Below, piece after piece: positions 11,006 through 21,114 of a stretch of 58,501 nucleotides of DNA; position 1 is the stretch's first letter; every line of letters begins with the position of its first letter. Source of the DNA: Agrobacterium tumefaciens str. B6 (lineage in GTDB: Bacteria > Pseudomonadota > Alphaproteobacteria > Rhizobiales > Rhizobiaceae); the NCBI RefSeq assembly GCF_001541315.1, contig NZ_LMVK01000017.1, forward strand, positions 1 to 58,501, given 5' to 3'. Both the position numbers and the translations under genes were made by a program. The notes beneath the pieces were generated by a model. The model saw only the letters and a program-made list of their open reading frames with translations. It ran no database searches and was not told where the DNA came from.

Positions 11006-11071
11006 ATAATCCACAGGTTATGATTTTCATCGATAATGTCATTTTACTTAACCGGAACACGCTTGCAATAT
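11006..11071 (+). promoter_or_regulatory. PcaQ-activated promoter of pcaDCHGB
   Basis: ATAATC-CACA-GGTTAT at 11006-11021 is the LysR box. After 17 nt comes TCATTTTACTT (11039-11049), containing a TTTACT -35 (11043-11048), then 17 nt and a CAATAT -10 (11066-11071). The block is matched element by element at 31588-31653. The box centre lies about 30 bp, three helical turns, before the second block, as in LysR recognition and activation sites. Confidence 0.75.
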
Positions 11072-11092
11072 CCCTGACAGGAGGAGCACATC

Positions 11093-11890
11093 ATGCATTT
11101 TCTGCGCTGTGGCGAGACCGTGATCCATTATCGCGTCAAGGGATTGGACACAGGCAAGCCGGTCATCGCCTTCATCAATTCGCTCGGCACCGATTTCCGC
11201 ATCTGGGATGCGGTGATCGAAGCGCTTGGCGATGATTATGCCTATGTGCGGCATGACAAGCGCGGCCACGGGCTCTCGGATGTCGGGCATGCTCCCTATT
11301 CCATCGACGATCACGCCGATGACCTGATCGCGCTGCTCGATCATCTCGGCGTAAAAGGCGCAATCATCTGGGGTCTGTCCGTTGGTGGCCTGATCGCGCA
11401 GGGGCTTTATGCCCGCCGTCCAGACCTGGTGCGCGCGCTCATACTCAGCAACACCGCCCACAAGATCGGCACAGCCGAGATGTGGAATGCCCGCATCGAC
11501 AAGATCGCCGCCGATGGCCTCGCCTCGCTGGTCGATCCCGTCATGGAGCGCTGGTTTACACCCGCCTTCCGCCAGCCTGACAATGCCGCCTATGCCGGCG
11601 CGCGCAACATGCTCTCGCAACAGCCGGAAGCCGGTTATAGCGGCACCTGCGCCGCCATCCGCGATGCGGATTTTACCGAAGAGGCCGGGCGTATCGCCGT
11701 GCCGCCGCTTTGTATCGCGGGTGATCAGGACGGCTCGACACCGCCGGAACTGGTGCAATCGCTGGCGGGTCTCATTCCCGCAAGCCGCTTCGTCACCATC
11801 GCCGGCTGCGGCCACATTCCCTGCCTTGAACAGCCGCTCGCTTACGCGCAGGCAGCCACCATTTTTATCAAGACATTGCCGGAGCATTGA
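11093..11890 (+). CDS. pcaD: 3-oxoadipate enol-lactonase
   Basis: PcaD hydrolyses beta-ketoadipate enol-lactone to beta-ketoadipate in the cytoplasm. It has 265 residues and an alpha/beta-hydrolase fold: the nucleophile elbow GLSVGG with Ser96, a DQDGSTPPE acid loop, and the catalytic His241 in AGCGHIPCLEQP. The ATG follows AGGAGGAGCACATC. It leads the PcaQ-controlled operon, with pcaC starting 3 nt after its stop. Confidence 0.94.
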   Translation: MHFLRCGETVIHYRVKGLDTGKPVIAFINSLGTDFRIWDAVIEALGDDYAYVRHDKRGHGLSDVGHAPYSIDDHADDLIALLDHLGVKGAIIWGLSVGGLIAQGLYARRPDLVRALILSNTAHKIGTAEMWNARIDKIAADGLASLVDPVMERWFTPAFRQPDNAAYAGARNMLSQQPEAGYSGTCAAIRDADFTEEAGRIAVPPLCIAGDQDGSTPPELVQSLAGLIPASRFVTIAGCGHIPCLEQPLAYAQAATIFIKTLPEH

Positions 11891-11893
11891 CCG

Positions 11894-13050
<1,157 letters not shown>

Positions 13051-13052
13051 CC

Positions 13053-13673
13053 ATGGTTCAGCCGCTCAACTATTTCAAGGAGACCGCCTCGCAGACGGCG
13101 GGGCCCTATGTGCATATCGGCTGTACGCCCAATTTTGTCGGCATCGAAGGCGTGTTCGAAAAGGATCTCGGTTCCGGCCCGCTTTATAACGACAAGGCAC
13201 GCGGCGAACGCATCAGCGTGCGCGGCACGGTCTATGACGGTGCGGGAATGCCGCTGAAGGACGCGCTGATCGAAATCTGGCAGGCCGATACCGACGGTTA
13301 TTATAACAGCCCCAGCGAAACGCGCGGCAAGGCCGACCCGCATTTCATCGGCTGGGGCCGTTCACCCGGCGACATGGATACCGGCGAATTCGTTTTCGAA
13401 ACCATCAAGCCGGGCAAGGTGCCGTTCCGCGACGGCCGGCCGATGGCGCCGCACATCACCTTCTGGATCGTTGCCCGCGGCATCAATATCGGCCTGCAGA
13501 CCCGCATGTATTTCCCGGAAGAACAGGAGGCCAACACCGCCGATCCGGTTCTTGCCCGTGTCGAGCAGAAGAGCCGCATCGCCACGCTTGTCGCCCAAAA
13601 GGAAGAAGGTAACGTCTATCGTTTCGATATCCGCCTTCAGGGCGAAGGCGAAACCGTGTTTTTCGATATCTGA
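13053..13673 (+). CDS. pcaG: Protocatechuate 3,4-dioxygenase, alpha subunit
   Basis: PcaG is the 206-residue partner of PcaH in the (alpha-beta-Fe) oligomer. It shares the beta-sandwich intradiol fold (QTAGPYVHIG near the start, RGTVYDGAGMPLKDALIEIWQ in the middle) but lacks the His-X-His iron pair, having MAPHITFWIVARG at that site. This is normal for alpha subunits, which shape the active-site pocket without holding iron. Confidence 0.96.
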   Translation: MVQPLNYFKETASQTAGPYVHIGCTPNFVGIEGVFEKDLGSGPLYNDKARGERISVRGTVYDGAGMPLKDALIEIWQADTDGYYNSPSETRGKADPHFIGWGRSPGDMDTGEFVFETIKPGKVPFRDGRPMAPHITFWIVARGINIGLQTRMYFPEEQEANTADPVLARVEQKSRIATLVAQKEEGNVYRFDIRLQGEGETVFFDI

Positions 13674-13685
13674 GTGAGACGGAAG

Positions 13686-14747
13686 ATGAGCCTTTCCCCC
13701 TTCGAGCATCCGTTCCTGTCAGGCCTTTTCGGCGATAGCGAAATCGTCGAGCTGTTTTCTGCAAGAGCGGATATCGACGCCATGGTCCATTTCGAGACGG
13801 GGCTGGCGCAGGCGGAAGCGGAGGCCGGCATCATCTCCGGGGATGTGGCGGAAGCGATCGTCTCGGGGCTTTCCGACTTTGCCGCCGATATGACCGGGCT
13901 TCGCAACGGCGTCGCAAAGGACGGCGTTGTGGTTCCCCAACTCATCCGGCAGATGCGGGCCACGGTCGCCGGTCAGGCGGCGGACAAGGTGCATTTCGGT
14001 GCAACCAGCCAGGATGTCATCGATACCAGCCTGATGCTGCGGCTGAAAATGGCGGCGGAAATCATCGCTGCCCGGCTCGGTCACCTCATCGACACGCTGG
14101 GAGACATTGCGGCCCGCGACGGCCATAACCCGTTGACGGGCTATACCCGCATGCAGGCCGCCATCGGCATCACTGTCGCCGACCGCATGGCAAGCTGGAT
14201 CGCGCCGCTGGAACGTCACCTGCTGCGTCTGGAAACCTTCACGCAGAGCGGTTTTTCCCTGCAGTTTGGCGGGGCTGCCGGCACGCTGGAAAAGCTCGGC
14301 GACAATGCCGAAGCGGTGCGCGCCGATCTTGCAAAACGGCTCGGCCTTGCAGACAGACAGCAATGGCAGAGCCAGCGCGACGGCATCGCCGAATTTGGCA
14401 ATATTCTCTCGCTTATCACCGGTACGCTCGGCAAGTTCGGGCAGGATATCGCGCTGATGGCCGAACTCGGTGGGGAAATCCTTCTTTCCGGCGGCGGCGG
14501 CTCCTCGGCAATGCCGCACAAACAAAACCCGGTAAATGCCGAAACGCTGGTGACGCTCGCGCGCTTTAATGCCGTGCAGATATCGGCGTTACACCAGTCG
14601 CTGGTGCACGAACAGGAAAGGTCGGGCGCAGGCTGGATGCTGGAATGGCTGTCGCTTCCGCAAATGGTGGCGGCAACGGGCGCCTCGCTGCTGATCGCCG
14701 AGCGATTGGCGGGGCAGATAGACAGGCTGGGCGCAGGCGAAAACTAG
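13686..14747 (+). CDS. pcaB: 3-carboxy-cis,cis-muconate cycloisomerase
   Basis: PcaB lactonises beta-carboxy-cis,cis-muconate to gamma-carboxymuconolactone. I take the ATG at 13686 (MSLSPFEHPF), giving 353 residues; a GTG at 13674 in the same frame is possible. The fumarase/aspartase signature GGGGSSAMPHKQNP and HFGATSQDVIDTSLML are present. At about 350 residues it is shorter than the roughly 450-residue Pseudomonas form, lacking the C-terminal extension, as I recall for rhizobial PcaB. It is the last gene of pcaDCHGB. Confidence 0.93.
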   Translation: MSLSPFEHPFLSGLFGDSEIVELFSARADIDAMVHFETGLAQAEAEAGIISGDVAEAIVSGLSDFAADMTGLRNGVAKDGVVVPQLIRQMRATVAGQAADKVHFGATSQDVIDTSLMLRLKMAAEIIAARLGHLIDTLGDIAARDGHNPLTGYTRMQAAIGITVADRMASWIAPLERHLLRLETFTQSGFSLQFGGAAGTLEKLGDNAEAVRADLAKRLGLADRQQWQSQRDGIAEFGNILSLITGTLGKFGQDIALMAELGGEILLSGGGGSSAMPHKQNPVNAETLVTLARFNAVQISALHQSLVHEQERSGAGWMLEWLSLPQMVAATGASLLIAERLAGQIDRLGAGEN

Positions 14748-15115
14748 CCGCAAGGCGGTCTATTTCGTGTGCCAACAGGGCTTCCTGACACTGCCGAACG
14801 GCAGGCCGGAGGCAGTACGACGACGCGTGGAAAGCGCTTGCGCTTCTTCGCATTAGTCATTGATAAAAAAGACTTTATTCAGAAACACAGCAAATGAAAA
14901 AACAGCGCTGAAGCTGCTTTTTAACCGGACATACCGCTTGACACAAAAATGAACTAACTGGTACAAACATTAAGATTAACGGAACGCTGCCGACAAGGGT
15001 TTGAAGCCCGCAGCGACAGAAACCGACAAATGGAGGGCTTTGGCGCCGTAAGGTTTCCAAGGCGATGCGGACAGGGCGAAACGCCTGTCCGGACCCGAAC
15101 GGGTTGGGAGGAAGA
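14748..15115 (+). promoter_or_regulatory. Gap with promoter and TetR-type operator for the quinate/shikimate ABC operon
   Basis: This 368-bp gap follows pcaB. A -35 TTGACA at 14938-14943 and a weak -10 TACAAA at 14962-14967 (18-nt spacer) precede the permease gene. ACTAACTGGT at 14953-14962 sits between them, where a bound repressor would block RNA polymerase. The same motif occurs at 21080. The sequence just after pcaB has GC-rich inverted segments but no clear T-run terminator. Confidence 0.6.
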
Positions 15116-15784
15116 ATGTCTTACAGTCTCGATTTTTCGGCGGTCATAGACCGCCTGCCGGAGCTGCTTTTGGCGTGTCTGGCGACGATCGGCCTTGCGA
15201 TTGCGGGCATGTCACTCGCCACCGTCATCGGCGTTCTGGGCGTCGTCGCCCGCCGCTCGCGGTTCAAGCTGCTGCGTGGGCTCGTCATCGGCTTTGTGGA
15301 AGCCATCCGCAACACGCCGTTTCTGGTGCAGATATTCTTCATTTTCTTCGCCCTGCCGCAGATCGGCATCAAGCTCAACCCGACGGTAACAGCCATCATT
15401 GCGCTGGCTCTCAACGGCGGCGCCTATGCGATTGAAATCATTCGCGGTGGCGTCGATTCCGTTCCCAAAGGCCAGGTCGAGGCGGGACTGGCACTCGGTC
15501 TTCACCGCACCCAAATCTTCCGCCATATCATCCTGAAGCCGGCGCTGCGGGCAGTCTACCCGTCGCTCACCAGCCAGTTCATCATGCTGACGCTGACCAC
15601 CTCAGTCTGCACCTCGATCGCGGCTTACGAGCTGACCTCCGTGGCGCAGAAGATCGAAGCGGATACGTTCCGGTCCTTTGAGGTCTATTTCTCGATCACG
15701 CTGCTTTATCTGGTCATTTCCTCGCTGATGATGGGCATTTTCTCGCTCATCTCCCGCGCATCCTTCAGCTATCCGGTCAAGTGA
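15116..15784 (+). CDS. ABC transporter permease, polar amino acid type (probable quinate/shikimate uptake)
   Basis: The ATG at 15116 follows GGGAGGAAGA and gives 222 residues; a longer reading to 15065 lacks a better site. It is a His/Glu/Gln/Arg-type permease with several membrane helices (LLLACLATIGLAIAGMSLA, KLNPTVTAIIALALNGGAYA) and the EAA loop for ATPase contact (EAGLALGLHRTQIFRHIILK). The operon continues with a second permease, two binding proteins, the ATPase and two quinate/shikimate enzymes, so the substrate is probably quinate or shikimate. That substrate is inferred from context. Confidence 0.88.
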   Translation: MSYSLDFSAVIDRLPELLLACLATIGLAIAGMSLATVIGVLGVVARRSRFKLLRGLVIGFVEAIRNTPFLVQIFFIFFALPQIGIKLNPTVTAIIALALNGGAYAIEIIRGGVDSVPKGQVEAGLALGLHRTQIFRHIILKPALRAVYPSLTSQFIMLTLTTSVCTSIAAYELTSVAQKIEADTFRSFEVYFSITLLYLVISSLMMGIFSLISRASFSYPVK

Positions 15785-15794
15785 GGAAACAACA

Positions 15795-16445
15795 ATGGCA
15801 TCCATCGGTCCCAACGAACTCTTCTTCCTGCTGCAAGGCCTGAAGTGGACGCTTGCGCTGACCATCATCGGCTTTATCGGCGGCGGCGTTTTCGGCCTTT
15901 GCGTGGCGCTTGCCCGCGTCGCGGACAGCCCGGCTATCCAGCGCGCCAGCACCGGTTACATCGCCGTTTTCCAGGGCACGCCGCTCCTGATGCAGCTTTT
16001 CGTGGTTTATTACGGCGTGGCGCTTGCGGGCTTTAATGTCGATGCCTGGATTGCGGTCGCCATCGCATTCACGCTGCATGCCAGCGCCTTTCTCGGCGAA
16101 ATCTGGCGCGGCGGCATCCAGGCGGTGCCGAAGGGCCAGACAGAAGCCGCCAATGCGCTTGGCCTGCATTATATATCGCGCATGAAGGACGTGGTCCTGC
16201 CGCAGGCCTTCAAGATTTCGCTGCCGGCCACCATCGGTTTCCTCGTGCAGCTGATCAAGGGCACCTCGCTTGCGGCCATTGTCGGCTTCGTCGAGCTGTC
16301 CCGCGCCGGCCAGATCGTCTCCAACCAGACGTTCCGCCCGCTCACCGTCTTCGCCCTCGTCGGCATCATCTATTTCCTGATCTGCTGGCCGCTTTCCCTG
16401 TGGGGCGCCAGCGTTGAAAAGCGGCTGCAGACCGCAACCCGCTAA
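15795..16445 (+). CDS. ABC transporter permease, polar amino acid type, second subunit
   Basis: The 216-residue inner-membrane protein is homologous to the preceding permease. It has LKWTLALTIIGFIGGGVFGL near the N-terminus and the EAA loop EAANALGLHYISRMKDVVLP. The two probably form a heterodimeric channel. It begins 10 nt after the previous stop with a GAGGAAACAAC ribosome site. Family assignment is firm, substrate is inferred from the operon. Confidence 0.88.
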   Translation: MASIGPNELFFLLQGLKWTLALTIIGFIGGGVFGLCVALARVADSPAIQRASTGYIAVFQGTPLLMQLFVVYYGVALAGFNVDAWIAVAIAFTLHASAFLGEIWRGGIQAVPKGQTEAANALGLHYISRMKDVVLPQAFKISLPATIGFLVQLIKGTSLAAIVGFVELSRAGQIVSNQTFRPLTVFALVGIIYFLICWPLSLWGASVEKRLQTATR

Positions 16446-16484
16446 GTCATGAAAACTCATCAGCTTTGTAAGGAGGAGCAAAAG

Positions 16485-17324
16485 ATGAAAACCACCAGCA
16501 TGAAATTCTCTCGCCGCGCCCTGCTCGCGCTTGCCGCGGCAACGGTTGCCCTGCCCTTCGTCGCACCGGTCGATGCTTTCGCCGGCACGGTGGAAGAGGC
16601 CAAGGCCAAGGGCAAGGTCGTCATCGGCATTCAGGGCGATAATTCGCCGTGGGGCTTCGTCAATTCCAGCGGCGTGCAGGACGGTCTTGATGCCGATATC
16701 GGCAAGGCCTTTGCCGACTATCTCGGCGTCAAGGTGGAATTCGTGCCGCTCGCCGTGGCCAACCGCATTCCCGCACTTCTGACCGGTAAGGTCGACCTCT
16801 TGTTTGCGACCATGGGCATGACGGCCGAACGCGCCAAGACCATTCAATATTCCAAGCCCTATGCCGGCAACGTGCTCCCCGTCTACGGCCCCAAGGACAA
16901 GAAAATCGGCGGCTATGACGATCTGACCGGTATCGACGTCGGCGTGCCGAAATCCAGCGCCATGGATACGGCGATTACCGCCGGCGCCGGCTCCAAGGCC
17001 AATATCCTGCGCTTCGATGATGACGCCGCCAATATTCAGGCGCTGATCTCAGGCCAGGTCGAGGTCGTCGGCGGCAACCAGTTCTACGGCGACCGCCTGA
17101 ACAAGGCTGCCGAAGGCAAATACGAACCGAAGTTCGACCTGACGACGCTTTACAACGGCGCGGGCACCCGCCCGGGTGAAAAGGACTGGAACGAAACCGT
17201 CAACACCTTCCTCGACAAGATCAAGTCGGATGGCCAGCTCGCCAAGATCTACGACAAGTGGATGAAGCGCGAAGTTCCGGCCTTCCCGGACAGCCTGCCC
17301 GACATCCCTTTCACCGTGAAGTAA
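16485..17324 (+). CDS. Periplasmic binding protein, polar amino acid type, first of a tandem pair
   Basis: The ATG at 16485 follows AAGGAGGAGCAAAAG and gives 279 residues with a signal peptide (RRALLALAAATVALPF to VDAFA). The fold is type II ([39 protein letters not shown]). Arg116 matches the Arg that binds the ligand alpha-carboxylate in LAO/HisJ proteins. The site of the Asp that binds the alpha-ammonium (AALQDE in LAO) reads VVGGNQ, with Asn198. This favours a carboxylate without an amine, such as quinate or shikimate. Ligand identity is inferred. Confidence 0.87.
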   Translation: MKTTSMKFSRRALLALAAATVALPFVAPVDAFAGTVEEAKAKGKVVIGIQGDNSPWGFVNSSGVQDGLDADIGKAFADYLGVKVEFVPLAVANRIPALLTGKVDLLFATMGMTAERAKTIQYSKPYAGNVLPVYGPKDKKIGGYDDLTGIDVGVPKSSAMDTAITAGAGSKANILRFDDDAANIQALISGQVEVVGGNQFYGDRLNKAAEGKYEPKFDLTTLYNGAGTRPGEKDWNETVNTFLDKIKSDGQLAKIYDKWMKREVPAFPDSLPDIPFTVK

Positions 17325-17354
17325 CGGCTGTCTGGATTTGGGAGGAGAAAAGCA

Positions 17355-18194
17355 ATGAGGATCTTGAAAACCCTCACGGGTTGGCGAGCAACCGTTGCGG
17401 CGGGACTGGCGGCAGCTTTGCTGCCGGTTCTGACGCCCGTAGCGGCAGATGCCAGAACCCTTGACGAGGCAAAAGCCAGCGGCAAGGTCGTGATCGGCAT
17501 CCAAGGCGATAATGCGCCCTGGGGTTTCATCAATTCCACCGGCGTTCAGGAAGGCTATGATGCCGATCTGGCGAGGGGGTTTGCGGATTATCTGGGGCTG
17601 AAGGTGGAATTCGTGCCGCTTGCGGTTGCCAACCGTATTCCTTCGCTTCGCACCGGCAAGGTCGACGCCCTGTTCGCATCGATGGGGATGACGCCGGAGC
17701 GCGCGAAGAACGTGCAATATGCGCAGCCTTACGCGCATAATGTCATGTCGGTCTATGCCACCAAGGACAAGAAGATCGCCGGTTTCGACGACCTGACGGG
17801 AATGACCGTCGGTGCGCCGAAATCCAGCCCGATCGACACGGCCTTGACCGCCGGCGCGGGTTCGAAAGCGAATATCCTTCGTTTCGATGACGACGCCGCC
17901 ACCATTCAGGCGATCCTGTCGGGCCAGATCGAGGCGATCGGCGGCAACCAGTTCTATGGCGACCGGCTTTCGGCCGCCGGCGGCAAGGATTACGAGGTGA
18001 AGTTCGACCTCGTGACCCTCTATAACAGCGCCGCCACGCGCCCCGGCGAAAAAGACTGGAACGAAGCGCTGAACGCCTATCTGGACAAGATCAAGACCAA
18101 TGGCGACCTCGCTAAAGTCTACGCCAAATGGATGAAGCGCCCAGTGCCGCAGTTTCCGGCCTCGCTTCCCGACATTCCCTACACCGTCAACTAA
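17355..18194 (+). CDS. Periplasmic binding protein, polar amino acid type, tandem paralogue
   Basis: The 279-residue protein is closely similar over its whole length to the preceding gene product, including Arg116 (MTPERAKNV) and Asn198 (AIGGNQFYG). It differs mainly in its signal peptide and scattered surface positions. One possibility is that one paralogue prefers quinate and the other shikimate or dehydroshikimate. Its own ribosome site GGGAGGAGAAAAGC stands 30 nt after the previous stop. Duplication is seen directly, the division of labour is a guess. Confidence 0.87.
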   Translation: MRILKTLTGWRATVAAGLAAALLPVLTPVAADARTLDEAKASGKVVIGIQGDNAPWGFINSTGVQEGYDADLARGFADYLGLKVEFVPLAVANRIPSLRTGKVDALFASMGMTPERAKNVQYAQPYAHNVMSVYATKDKKIAGFDDLTGMTVGAPKSSPIDTALTAGAGSKANILRFDDDAATIQAILSGQIEAIGGNQFYGDRLSAAGGKDYEVKFDLVTLYNSAATRPGEKDWNEALNAYLDKIKTNGDLAKVYAKWMKRPVPQFPASLPDIPYTVN

Positions 18195-18223
18195 AACTGC
18201 TGCCAAGCATGAAGGAAAGTTCC

Positions 18224-18982
18224 ATGCCGCAATCCGCCGCTCAGGCTCCGCTGATCGCCCTTGAAGGGGTAGGAAAGTGGTATGGAGCCTTCCACGCGCT
18301 TAAAAACGTCAATATGACGGTTCGCAAGGGCGAAAAAATCGTTCTTTGCGGCCCGTCCGGTTCGGGTAAATCCACGCTCATCCGCTGTATCAACCATCTG
18401 GAGGAGATCCAGGAGGGCAAGATCACGGTCGAGGGCACCACACTGTCGGATTCCAGCCGCGCCATCGATGCGGTTCGCCGCGAAGTGGGTATGGTGTTCC
18501 AGAGCTTCAATCTCTTCCCGCACAAGACCATCATGGAAAACTGCACGCTCGCCCCCATGCGGGTGAAGGGCCTGTCGAAAGCCGATGCGGAGGCGACGGC
18601 GCGCAAATATCTGGAGCGCGTGCGCATTCTCAACCAGGCCGACAAGTACCCGGCTCAGCTTTCCGGCGGCCAGCAGCAGCGTGCGGCAATCGCCCGGGCG
18701 CTGTGCATGGAACCGAAGGCGATGCTGTTCGATGAGCCGACCTCGGCGCTCGACCCGGAAATGGTGAAAGAAGTGCTCGACACCATGATCGGCCTTGCCC
18801 GCGACGGCATGACGATGATCTGCGTGACCCATGAAATGGGCTTCGCACGGCAGGTGGCCGACCGCGTGATCTTCATGTCGGAAGGCGAGATCATCGAAGA
18901 AGGCCCGCCGGAGGAATTCTTCCGCGATCCCAAGCACCAGCGCACGCGCACGTTCCTCGGCGAAATTCTCGCCCACCACTGA
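18224..18982 (+). CDS. ABC transporter ATP-binding protein, polar amino acid type
   Basis: I start at the ATG at 18224 (MPQSAAQ), preceded by AAGGAAAGTTCC, giving 252 residues; an ATG at 18209 is an alternative. The nucleotide-binding domain is complete: Walker [11 protein letters not shown]-loop [10 protein letters not shown], signature LSGGQQQ, Walker [12 protein letters not shown] and the switch His in VTHEMGF. It energises the importer encoded just upstream and belongs to the GlnQ/HisP group. Confidence 0.92.
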   Translation: MPQSAAQAPLIALEGVGKWYGAFHALKNVNMTVRKGEKIVLCGPSGSGKSTLIRCINHLEEIQEGKITVEGTTLSDSSRAIDAVRREVGMVFQSFNLFPHKTIMENCTLAPMRVKGLSKADAEATARKYLERVRILNQADKYPAQLSGGQQQRAAIARALCMEPKAMLFDEPTSALDPEMVKEVLDTMIGLARDGMTMICVTHEMGFARQVADRVIFMSEGEIIEEGPPEEFFRDPKHQRTRTFLGEILAHH

Positions 18983-18999
18983 GGTTCGCGCGCTCTTAA

Positions 19000-19021
19000 G
19001 GCGGGCGGGAATAACCCCGCC
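19000..19021 (+). promoter_or_regulatory. GC-rich hairpin between the ATPase and dehydrogenase genes
   Basis: GGCGGG (19000-19005) pairs with CCCGCC (19016-19021) in the 72-nt spacer. There is no T run. It may damp read-through from the transporter genes into the enzyme genes. Confidence 0.35.
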
Positions 19022-19054
19022 TCTCCCACACCGTCCGATGAGCGACACGTGATC

Positions 19055-19924
19055 ATGACAGAGAAAAAATCCTTCAAGGTCGGCCTGATAGGCGCCGATA
19101 TACAGCTTTCCAAATCGCCCGCGCTGCACATGCGCGAAGGGGCGGCCCATGGTCTCGACTATTCCTACGAGCTTGTCGATGTCACCGCCCGCAAGCTGCC
19201 GACCAGCGCGCTTCCCGACCTGCTGGACGAGCTGGAGGCGTGCGGTTTTGCCGGCACCAACATTACCCATCCCTTCAAGCAGGCCGTCATTCCGCATCTG
19301 CACGAACTGTCGGACGATGCCCGTATGCTGGGCGCGGTCAACACCGTCGTTTTTAAGGACGGACGCCGCATCGGCCACAATACCGACTGGTACGGCTTTT
19401 ATGAAAGCTTCGTTCGCGGACTGCCGGATGCGAAGCGCGACCGGGCGCTTCTGGTAGGCGCCGGTGGCGCGGGCGTAGCCGTCGCCCATGCCGCATTGAA
19501 GCTCGATATTATCAGTCTCGACATTTTCGACCGGGATTTCCCGCGGGCGCAACAACTGGCCCGGGAACTCAACGCCCGCTTCGGCGAGGGCCGCGCGCAT
19601 GCCGTGAACGATCCCGCCGCCTCGCTGCCCTTTGCCGATGGCCTGATCCATGCCACGCCGATGGGCATGCCCGCCCATCCCGGCATGCCGGTTGCGGCCG
19701 ATCTCATCGAACAGCGGCACTGGGTGGCCGATATCGTCTATATGCCGCTCGTCACCGAACTGCTGGAGACGGCGGCGAAAAAGGGCTGTCGCACCCTGCC
19801 CGGCGGCGGCATGACGGTGTTTCAGGCCGTCGGTGCGTTCCGCCTCTTATGCGGCCGCGAACCGGATGCCGGGCGCATGACCGCGCATTTCACCGAGCTT
19901 TGCATGGCGGAGGGGGTTGCGTGA
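19055..19924 (+). CDS. Shikimate/quinate dehydrogenase, probably NAD-dependent and catabolic
   Basis: The 289-residue protein has the AroE fold: [12 protein letters not shown], the catalytic Lys in NITHPFKQ, the Asp in HNTDWYGF and the nucleotide loop GAGGAG. After the second beta strand it reads [13 protein letters not shown]. The acidic residue there suits the ribose hydroxyls of NAD, whereas NADP-type AroE has Arg or Thr, so I expect an NAD enzyme oxidising quinate or shikimate. The next gene (dehydroquinase) overlaps it by GTGA. The operon context supports catabolism rather than aromatic amino acid biosynthesis. The start could be a GTG two codons upstream. Confidence 0.88.
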   Translation: MTEKKSFKVGLIGADIQLSKSPALHMREGAAHGLDYSYELVDVTARKLPTSALPDLLDELEACGFAGTNITHPFKQAVIPHLHELSDDARMLGAVNTVVFKDGRRIGHNTDWYGFYESFVRGLPDAKRDRALLVGAGGAGVAVAHAALKLDIISLDIFDRDFPRAQQLARELNARFGEGRAHAVNDPAASLPFADGLIHATPMGMPAHPGMPVAADLIEQRHWVADIVYMPLVTELLETAAKKGCRTLPGGGMTVFQAVGAFRLLCGREPDAGRMTAHFTELCMAEGVA

Positions 19925-20364
19925 GCCTTTTCACTATCCTCAACGGCCCAAACCTCAATCTGCTCGGCCAGCGCCAGCCGGAAATCTACGGCTACGAGAC
20001 GCTCGCGGATATCGAGGCCAACTGCCGCAGTATCGCCGAAGCCGCCGGTCACACGCTGTTTTTTGCCCAGAGCAATCGGGAATATGAGCTGATCGACTGG
20101 ATTCATGAAGCCCGCGGCAAGTCCGCGGGCATTGTCATCAATCCCGGGGCCTTCACCCACACTTCGGTGGCCATCCTCGATGCGCTCAATGCCTTTGAGG
20201 GGCCTGTCATCGAGGTTCACATTTCCAATATCCACAAACGCGAGGTCTTCCGGCACCATTCCTATGTCTCGACCCGCGCCGAAGGCGTGATCGCCGGCCT
20301 CGGCGTCGAAGGTTATGACGTGGCGCTGCGCCACCTCATCGGCCGTCTTTCGCGTCCGTCGTGA
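19921..20364 (+). CDS. aroQ: 3-dehydroquinate dehydratase, type II
   Basis: The gene starts at a GTG overlapping the previous stop as GTGA and encodes 147 residues, the type II length. Signatures are [19 protein letters not shown] (with the flexible lid Arg and active-site Tyr), [17 protein letters not shown] and [17 protein letters not shown]. Type II enzymes serve both biosynthesis and quinate breakdown. Here the neighbours indicate conversion of 3-dehydroquinate to 3-dehydroshikimate for catabolism. Its 3' end overlaps the convergent TetR gene by 29 bp. Confidence 0.94.
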   Translation: MSLFTILNGPNLNLLGQRQPEIYGYETLADIEANCRSIAEAAGHTLFFAQSNREYELIDWIHEARGKSAGIVINPGAFTHTSVAILDALNAFEGPVIEVHISNIHKREVFRHHSYVSTRAEGVIAGLGVEGYDVALRHLIGRLSRPS

Positions 20365-21031
20365 TATGGCCGGGCGTCAGAACATAACGCAGCACCATGT
20401 CGCTGACATGCCGCGACAATGTCTCCTGACCCTTGTCAGTATAAAGGCTGTCGCCGAAGATGAACGAGAAGGTCGCGACGTTCGAGACGTTGAAAAAGGA
20501 CAGCGCGCTGATCTGCCAGTGCAGTTCCAGCGCATCGATTCCCTCACGAAAGATGCCGCGCTTCTGGCCGCGCAGCAGCACGCCTTCCAGCGCAACGATG
20601 GCCGGGCGGTTCAACTGGCGGATCGTTTCAGAAGACTGCATATGCCGGCCGTGATGGATGTTCTCGATCATCACCATGCGGATGAAGGCCGGATTACGCC
20701 TGTGGTGATCGAAGGTGAACCGACAGAGCTTGTCGAGCGCCGCCGCCGGCTCCAGATCATCCAGCTCCAGATCGCTTTCGCCGCCGCGCACCTTGGCATA
20801 AGCCTCCTCCAGCACGCGCTGGTAAAGGCTCTCCTTGTCGCTGAAATAATAATAGATCATGCGCTTGGAGGTTCGCGTGCGGGCCGCGATCTCGTCTATG
20901 CGCGCGCCCGACAGGCCGTTTTGCGAAAACTCTTCCATCGCGACCGAAAGAATGTCCCGGCGCACCCCTTCCGGGTCGCGTTTCGCCTGCCGCGTATCGC
21001 GGGCGCCGCTCAAGGTCGTGCTTTTGCTCAT
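20336..21031 (-). CDS. TetR-family regulator, probable repressor of quinate/shikimate genes
   Basis: The protein has 231 residues with the N-terminal TetR helix-turn-helix ([20 protein letters not shown], then [19 protein letters not shown]). The C-terminal domain ([20 protein letters not shown] onward) should hold an aromatic or alicyclic ligand. It lies between aroQ and the dehydroshikimate dehydratase gene. The 10-bp motif ACYAAYTRGT occurs in the promoters on both sides (14953 and 21080), so I infer that it represses both transcripts and its own. Confidence 0.88.
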   Translation of the reverse strand: MSKSTTLSGARDTRQAKRDPEGVRRDILSVAMEEFSQNGLSGARIDEIAARTRTSKRMIYYYFSDKESLYQRVLEEAYAKVRGGESDLELDDLEPAAALDKLCRFTFDHHRRNPAFIRMVMIENIHHGRHMQSSETIRQLNRPAIVALEGVLLRGQKRGIFREGIDALELHWQISALSFFNVSNVATFSFIFGDSLYTDKGQETLSRHVSDMVLRYVLTPGHITTDAKDGR

Positions 21032-21078
21032 GCTTCATTCCCTGGACGGGGCTGCCATCCGGCGGCGTCCCCTTTATT

Positions 21079-21092
21079 AACCAATTAGTACA
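21079..21092. promoter_or_regulatory. Candidate TetR operator in the quiC/TetR divergent promoter
   Basis: AACCAATTAGTACA contains the near-perfect palindrome ACCAATTAGT. It differs from AACTAACTGGTACA at 14952-14965 mainly by symmetric exchanges. It lies 23 nt before the quiC start and 48 nt before the TetR start, in an 83-bp gap. Confidence 0.6.
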
Positions 21093-21114
21093 TAAGGCTG
21101 AAAAGGAAGGCAAT

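Noticed and set aside
18191..19720. A 509-codon minus-strand frame opposite the ATPase and dehydrogenase genes
   Set aside because: Both plus-strand genes have full motif sets, and the minus frame spans the gap between them without a plausible start or family.
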